Part shown: one piece after another, positions 61,572-64,000 of the stretch
Layout of the letters: each line of letters begins with the position of its first letter
Numbering within the stretch: position 1 is the first letter of the stretch
Source of the DNA: Chromatiaceae bacterium
GTDB lineage: Bacteria > Pseudomonadota > Gammaproteobacteria > Chromatiales > Chromatiaceae
Direction: 5' to 3'
Assembly: GCA_024235395.1 (NCBI GenBank)
Contig: JACKMK010000001.1
Coordinates: forward strand, 868,001-932,000
Length of the DNA stretch: 64,000 bases
Notes under the pieces: generated by a model
Told to the model about the DNA's origin: nothing
Database searches by the model: none
Seen by the model: only the letters and a program-made list of their open reading frames with translations
Position numbers and translations under genes: made by a program

Positions 61572-62204
61572 TTAGCGAGCATTAATAGGCCGCCCGTTCC
61601 ACCCGACGCGCGTGAGCAGCCTGGGACGCCAACGTACGGCGAGCAGCAGCGCGAGGATACCCGCGTAGATCAGGGGCTCCAGCAGATCGGCTTTGACCAG
61701 CCAGATGTAGTGCAACACCCCGAGCACGCCGGCGGCGTACACGGCGCGGTGCAACGTCTTCCAGCGTCGCCCCAGTCGACGCATCATGCCGCGGGTCGAG
61801 GTCAGCGCCAAGGGCACCAACAACAGCCAGGCGATGAAGCCGACCGTGACGTAGGGGCGCTTCGCGATGTCGGCCACCATGTTGCTCCAGACGAGTTCCT
61901 GATCCAGCCAGATCCAGACAACGAAATGCAGACTCGCGTAGAAGAACGCAAACAGGCCGAACATGCGTCGGAAGCGGATCCATGCGGCGCTGCCGGTGAG
62001 CAGCCGCAACGGCGTCATCGCCAAAGTGACAAGCAGCATGCGTAACGCCCAATCGCCGGTCGCATGGGTCACGTGCTCCAGCGGGTTGGCGCCCAGATCT
62101 CCCTCGACCGCACCCCACAACAGCCATGCAAAGGGCGCAAGGGACAGTATGAACACCACCGGCTTGGCCACGAAGCGCAGCCAGGTTTCTCGTTTCTCCG
62201 CCAT
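61572..62204 (-). CDS. msrQ: MsrQ, haem-binding membrane subunit of methionine sulfoxide reductase
   Basis: MsrQ passes electrons from the respiratory chain to MsrP for repair of oxidised periplasmic proteins. The 210-residue protein has about six membrane helices and the haem histidines in YASLHFVVWIW and TLHRAVYAAGVLGVLHYIWLV, with TGDWALRMLLVTLAMTPL at the start. Starts at ATG giving MAEKRETWLRFVAKP, 5 bases beyond the msrP stop. Confidence 0.94.
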   Translation of the reverse strand: MAEKRETWLRFVAKPVVFILSLAPFAWLLWGAVEGDLGANPLEHVTHATGDWALRMLLVTLAMTPLRLLTGSAAWIRFRRMFGLFAFFYASLHFVVWIWLDQELVWSNMVADIAKRPYVTVGFIAWLLLVPLALTSTRGMMRRLGRRWKTLHRAVYAAGVLGVLHYIWLVKADLLEPLIYAGILALLLAVRWRPRLLTRVGWNGRPINAR

Positions 62205-62209
62205 GGCTG

Positions 62210-63169
62210 TCAATAGAATTTGTGCAGGTCCATGCCCTTGTACAGGCCCGCCACCTGTTCGGCATAGCCGTTGAACATCAGCGTCGGATGTTTGCTCGCG
62301 AACAGGCCTTCGCCGATATGGCGCTCCCGTGCCTGGCTCCAGCGCGGGTGGTCGACCTCGGGATTCACGTTCGCATAGAACCCGTACTCGTCGGGCGCCA
62401 TCTTCCACCAGGTCGTCTCGGGGATGGTGCGCGTGAAGCTGATGCGCACGATCGACTTGATGCTCTTGAACCCGTACTTCCACGGCACCACGAGCCGCAA
62501 AGGCGCGCCGTTCTGGTTCGGCAACAGTTCCCCGTACAGGCCGGTCGCCAGGATTGCCAGCGGATGCATCGCCTCGTCGATGCGCAGGCCCTCGCGGTAC
62601 GGCCAATCGAGCACCGCGCGCCGCTGTCCCGGCATCTGTTTCGGGTCGTAGAGCGTCTCGAATGCGACATATTTCGCACTGGACGTCGGTTTGAACCGTT
62701 TGAGTAGCTCACCGAGCGGGAAACCCACCCACGGCACCACCATGGCCCAGGCCTCGACGCAACGCAGTCGGTAGATACGTTCCTCCTGCGGCAGTGTCTT
62801 GAGGATGTCTTCGATGCCGATCTCGCCAGGTGCCTCGCACTCACCGTCGACGACCACCGACCAGGGGCGGGTGCGCAGCGTGTGGGCGTTGTCTGCCGGA
62901 TCACCCTTGCCGGTACCGAACTCGTAGAAATTGTTGTAGCCGGTGACGTACTCGTATTCGGTGGGCTGCATGCCCTCGCCGATCCCGCTCTTCACGAGGT
63001 CCTTGATCGGCGTGCCATGCGCCTCGCTTTTCGCCAGTGCCGAGGCGGGCCCGGCGACGGCGCCGAGCCCCAGTGCAGCGGCCGCCTGCAGGAACTCGCG
63101 GCGCTTCAGGTAGATGCCGCGGTCGGTAATCTCGGAGGGTCGAATGTCGCTCGGTTTCTTGATCAGCAT
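62210..63169 (-). CDS. msrP: MsrP, periplasmic molybdopterin methionine sulfoxide reductase
   Basis: MsrP repairs methionine sulfoxide in periplasmic proteins and is exported folded by Tat. The 319-residue protein has the twin-arginine signal LKRREFLQAAAALGLG with Arg23-Arg24, the molybdenum-ligand cysteine Cys137 (RLRCVEAWAMVVPW) and the C-terminal HPTLMFNGYAEQVAGLYKGMDL, all as in E. coli MsrP. Cotranscribed with msrQ. Start is MLIKKPSDIRPSEIT. Confidence 0.95.
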   Translation of the reverse strand: MLIKKPSDIRPSEITDRGIYLKRREFLQAAAALGLGAVAGPASALAKSEAHGTPIKDLVKSGIGEGMQPTEYEYVTGYNNFYEFGTGKGDPADNAHTLRTRPWSVVVDGECEAPGEIGIEDILKTLPQEERIYRLRCVEAWAMVVPWVGFPLGELLKRFKPTSSAKYVAFETLYDPKQMPGQRRAVLDWPYREGLRIDEAMHPLAILATGLYGELLPNQNGAPLRLVVPWKYGFKSIKSIVRISFTRTIPETTWWKMAPDEYGFYANVNPEVDHPRWSQARERHIGEGLFASKHPTLMFNGYAEQVAGLYKGMDLHKFY

Positions 63170-63224
63170 CGTTTCGCATCCAGTGGGCACTGTCAGTTTA
63201 GACCGGCCATCCACGGCAGGCATT

Positions 63225-63419
63225 TCATCGCTTGTCCTTGGTTTGCTCACGGTTATGTCGGCTGGATACGAGAATCGGGACCATCGCGGCGACGAAGGTC
63301 GCCACCATCGACGCATCGCGCGAGCCACCGTACGCCAGCACCGCAAAGCCGGCACTGCCCCCAAGTAGCACCGACAGCAAAGCTACCCGCAGCGTTCGAC
63401 AAGACCTGCAGCGATTCAT
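63225..63419 (-). CDS. Possible small membrane protein
   Basis: The 64-residue frame has two hydrophobic stretches (ALLSVLLGGSAGFAVLAYGG and MVATFVAAMVPILV) and a basic, charged tail (SSRHNREQTKDKR), which is a credible small inner-membrane protein. It lies upstream of msrP, in a 301-base stretch with no other gene. The Shine-Dalgarno is weak, so it may not be real. Confidence 0.4.
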   Translation of the reverse strand: MNRCRSCRTLRVALLSVLLGGSAGFAVLAYGGSRDASMVATFVAAMVPILVSSRHNREQTKDKR

Positions 63420-63470
63420 CGGCCTGGTCCCCGACTTGAGCCATCCGTCCCGTCATAATAAAAAGGACGT

Positions 63471-64000
63471 ATGGAAGATTGCACCGGTGTCGCCACCGAG
63501 CGCTGTTTCGGCCAGCGCATGTTCAACCCGTTTCGGGGCGTGATGCACACGGTCACTACCCGGTGGGCGGATGCGGTGACCACAGACGGGCGCAACTGGA
63601 CGCTGTATGTGCGCGGCGAGTGTCTGTATGACGATCCGACGGCGCTCGAACAGGCCGAGATCAAGGTCCCCGATGTGAAATTCGCGACCTGGTCGACCGA
63701 GACCGGGCTGCGGCGCGCACCGATCCGTTTGCCGACCTTCGATGCCCGCGTCCGTGCAGAGGGCGAACACCTGCTGGCGGCCGTGATGCGCCGCGCCCCG
63801 GAACTGCCGTTCCCGCTCGCCGACCGTTTCGAGCTATGGCTCACCCATGCCGGCACCGGCCTGCCCCTGGCGCTGATCGGCAGCCATTGCGCGGGTGATC
63901 CGCACGAGCCGCCCGTGGCGGCGCGCTGGACGCCCGGCCGCGCCTGCCTGGCGCAGCTGCCGGAGGCCCGGCAGCTGCACGCCGCGATCACAGCGCTCGC
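63471..64000 (+). CDS. Conserved hypothetical protein, 3' end cut by window
   Basis: The visible 176 residues read MEDCTGVATERCFGQRMFNPF, then GVMHTVTTRWADAVTTDGRNWTLYVRGE and KVPDVKFATWS, in good codon frame and with AAAGGA before the ATG. No signal peptide or known motif is seen. The sequence WxLYVRGExL with a following acidic helix suggests a soluble cytoplasmic protein. I recall similar proteins in sulfur-oxidising gammaproteobacteria, but cannot name a family. Confidence 0.75.
   Translation, partial: MEDCTGVATERCFGQRMFNPFRGVMHTVTTRWADAVTTDGRNWTLYVRGECLYDDPTALEQAEIKVPDVKFATWSTETGLRRAPIRLPTFDARVRAEGEHLLAAVMRRAPELPFPLADRFELWLTHAGTGLPLALIGSHCAGDPHEPPVAARWTPGRACLAQLPEARQLHAAITAL

Overview
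The window is about 65% G+C by eye, densely packed and chromosomal. I see no insertion sequence, prophage, CRISPR array or rRNA. Gene content and order (ettA, nrdR-rib-nusB-thiL-pgpA, xseB-ispA, yoaA, msrPQ, parC/parE) point to a gammaproteobacterium. A bacterial sulfur oxygenase/reductase, a sulfur-globule-type envelope protein and a multihaem cytochrome c carrying a DUF302 domain suggest a sulfur-oxidising chemolithotroph of Chromatiales/Ectothiorhodospira-like affinity. The lineage is inference; no marker gene was placed on a tree.

Layout. 1-7.1 kb: tsaB (cut by the window edge), qor, the sulfur oxygenase/reductase gene, a diguanylate cyclase, rlmJ, the YoaA helicase and a small nuclease-like protein. 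7.1-10.1 kb: mrcB and a TPR lipoprotein. 10.3-15.9 kb: a complete proteobacterial dedicated sortase system, consisting of sortase, VIT/VWA target, response regulator and histidine kinase. 16-18.4 kb: a small basic secreted protein, a hexose-6-phosphate mutarotase, an unknown 79-residue protein and an EF-hand protein. 18.4-21.4 kb: an operon of cytochrome b561, PepSY protein, response regulator and PhoQ-like kinase. 21.5-24.8 kb: an ABC-2 exporter and a multispanning membrane protein with its own AT-rich promoter. 24.8-29.3 kb: a lipoprotein, parC, a sirtuin and a metallo-beta-lactamase-fold hydrolase.

29.3-37.3 kb is rich in signalling and envelope genes: a cNMP/HDOD regulator, a periplasmic protein, an operon of PstS-like protein, porin and GGDEF/EAL protein, and a pair made of cytochrome c-DUF302 and DUF302. 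37.4-42.2 kb: parE, a CNP1-like protein, xseB, ispA and folE2. 42.2-53.9 kb: an aspartic protease, then pgpA, thiL, nusB, ribH, ribBX, ribE, ribD, nrdR and glyA on the minus strand, broken by plus-strand insertions (aldolase plus patatin; a chemoreceptor with a FliA-type promoter). 54.1-54.5 kb: three tRNA genes (Pro, Arg, His) with a strong terminator. 54.6-64 kb: folD, a degenerate GGDEF protein, ettA, a five-repeat secreted protein, the sulfur globule protein, a DUF815-type ATPase, an acetyltransferase, msrQ/msrP and an incomplete unknown gene.

The most distinctive biology is the sulfur set: a cytoplasmic enzyme that disproportionates elemental sulfur, a protein of the sulfur-globule envelope family, and a haem protein family linked to redox metabolism. 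Around it sit five cyclic-di-GMP or two-component modules. Whether these work together is inference; they lie in separate transcription units.
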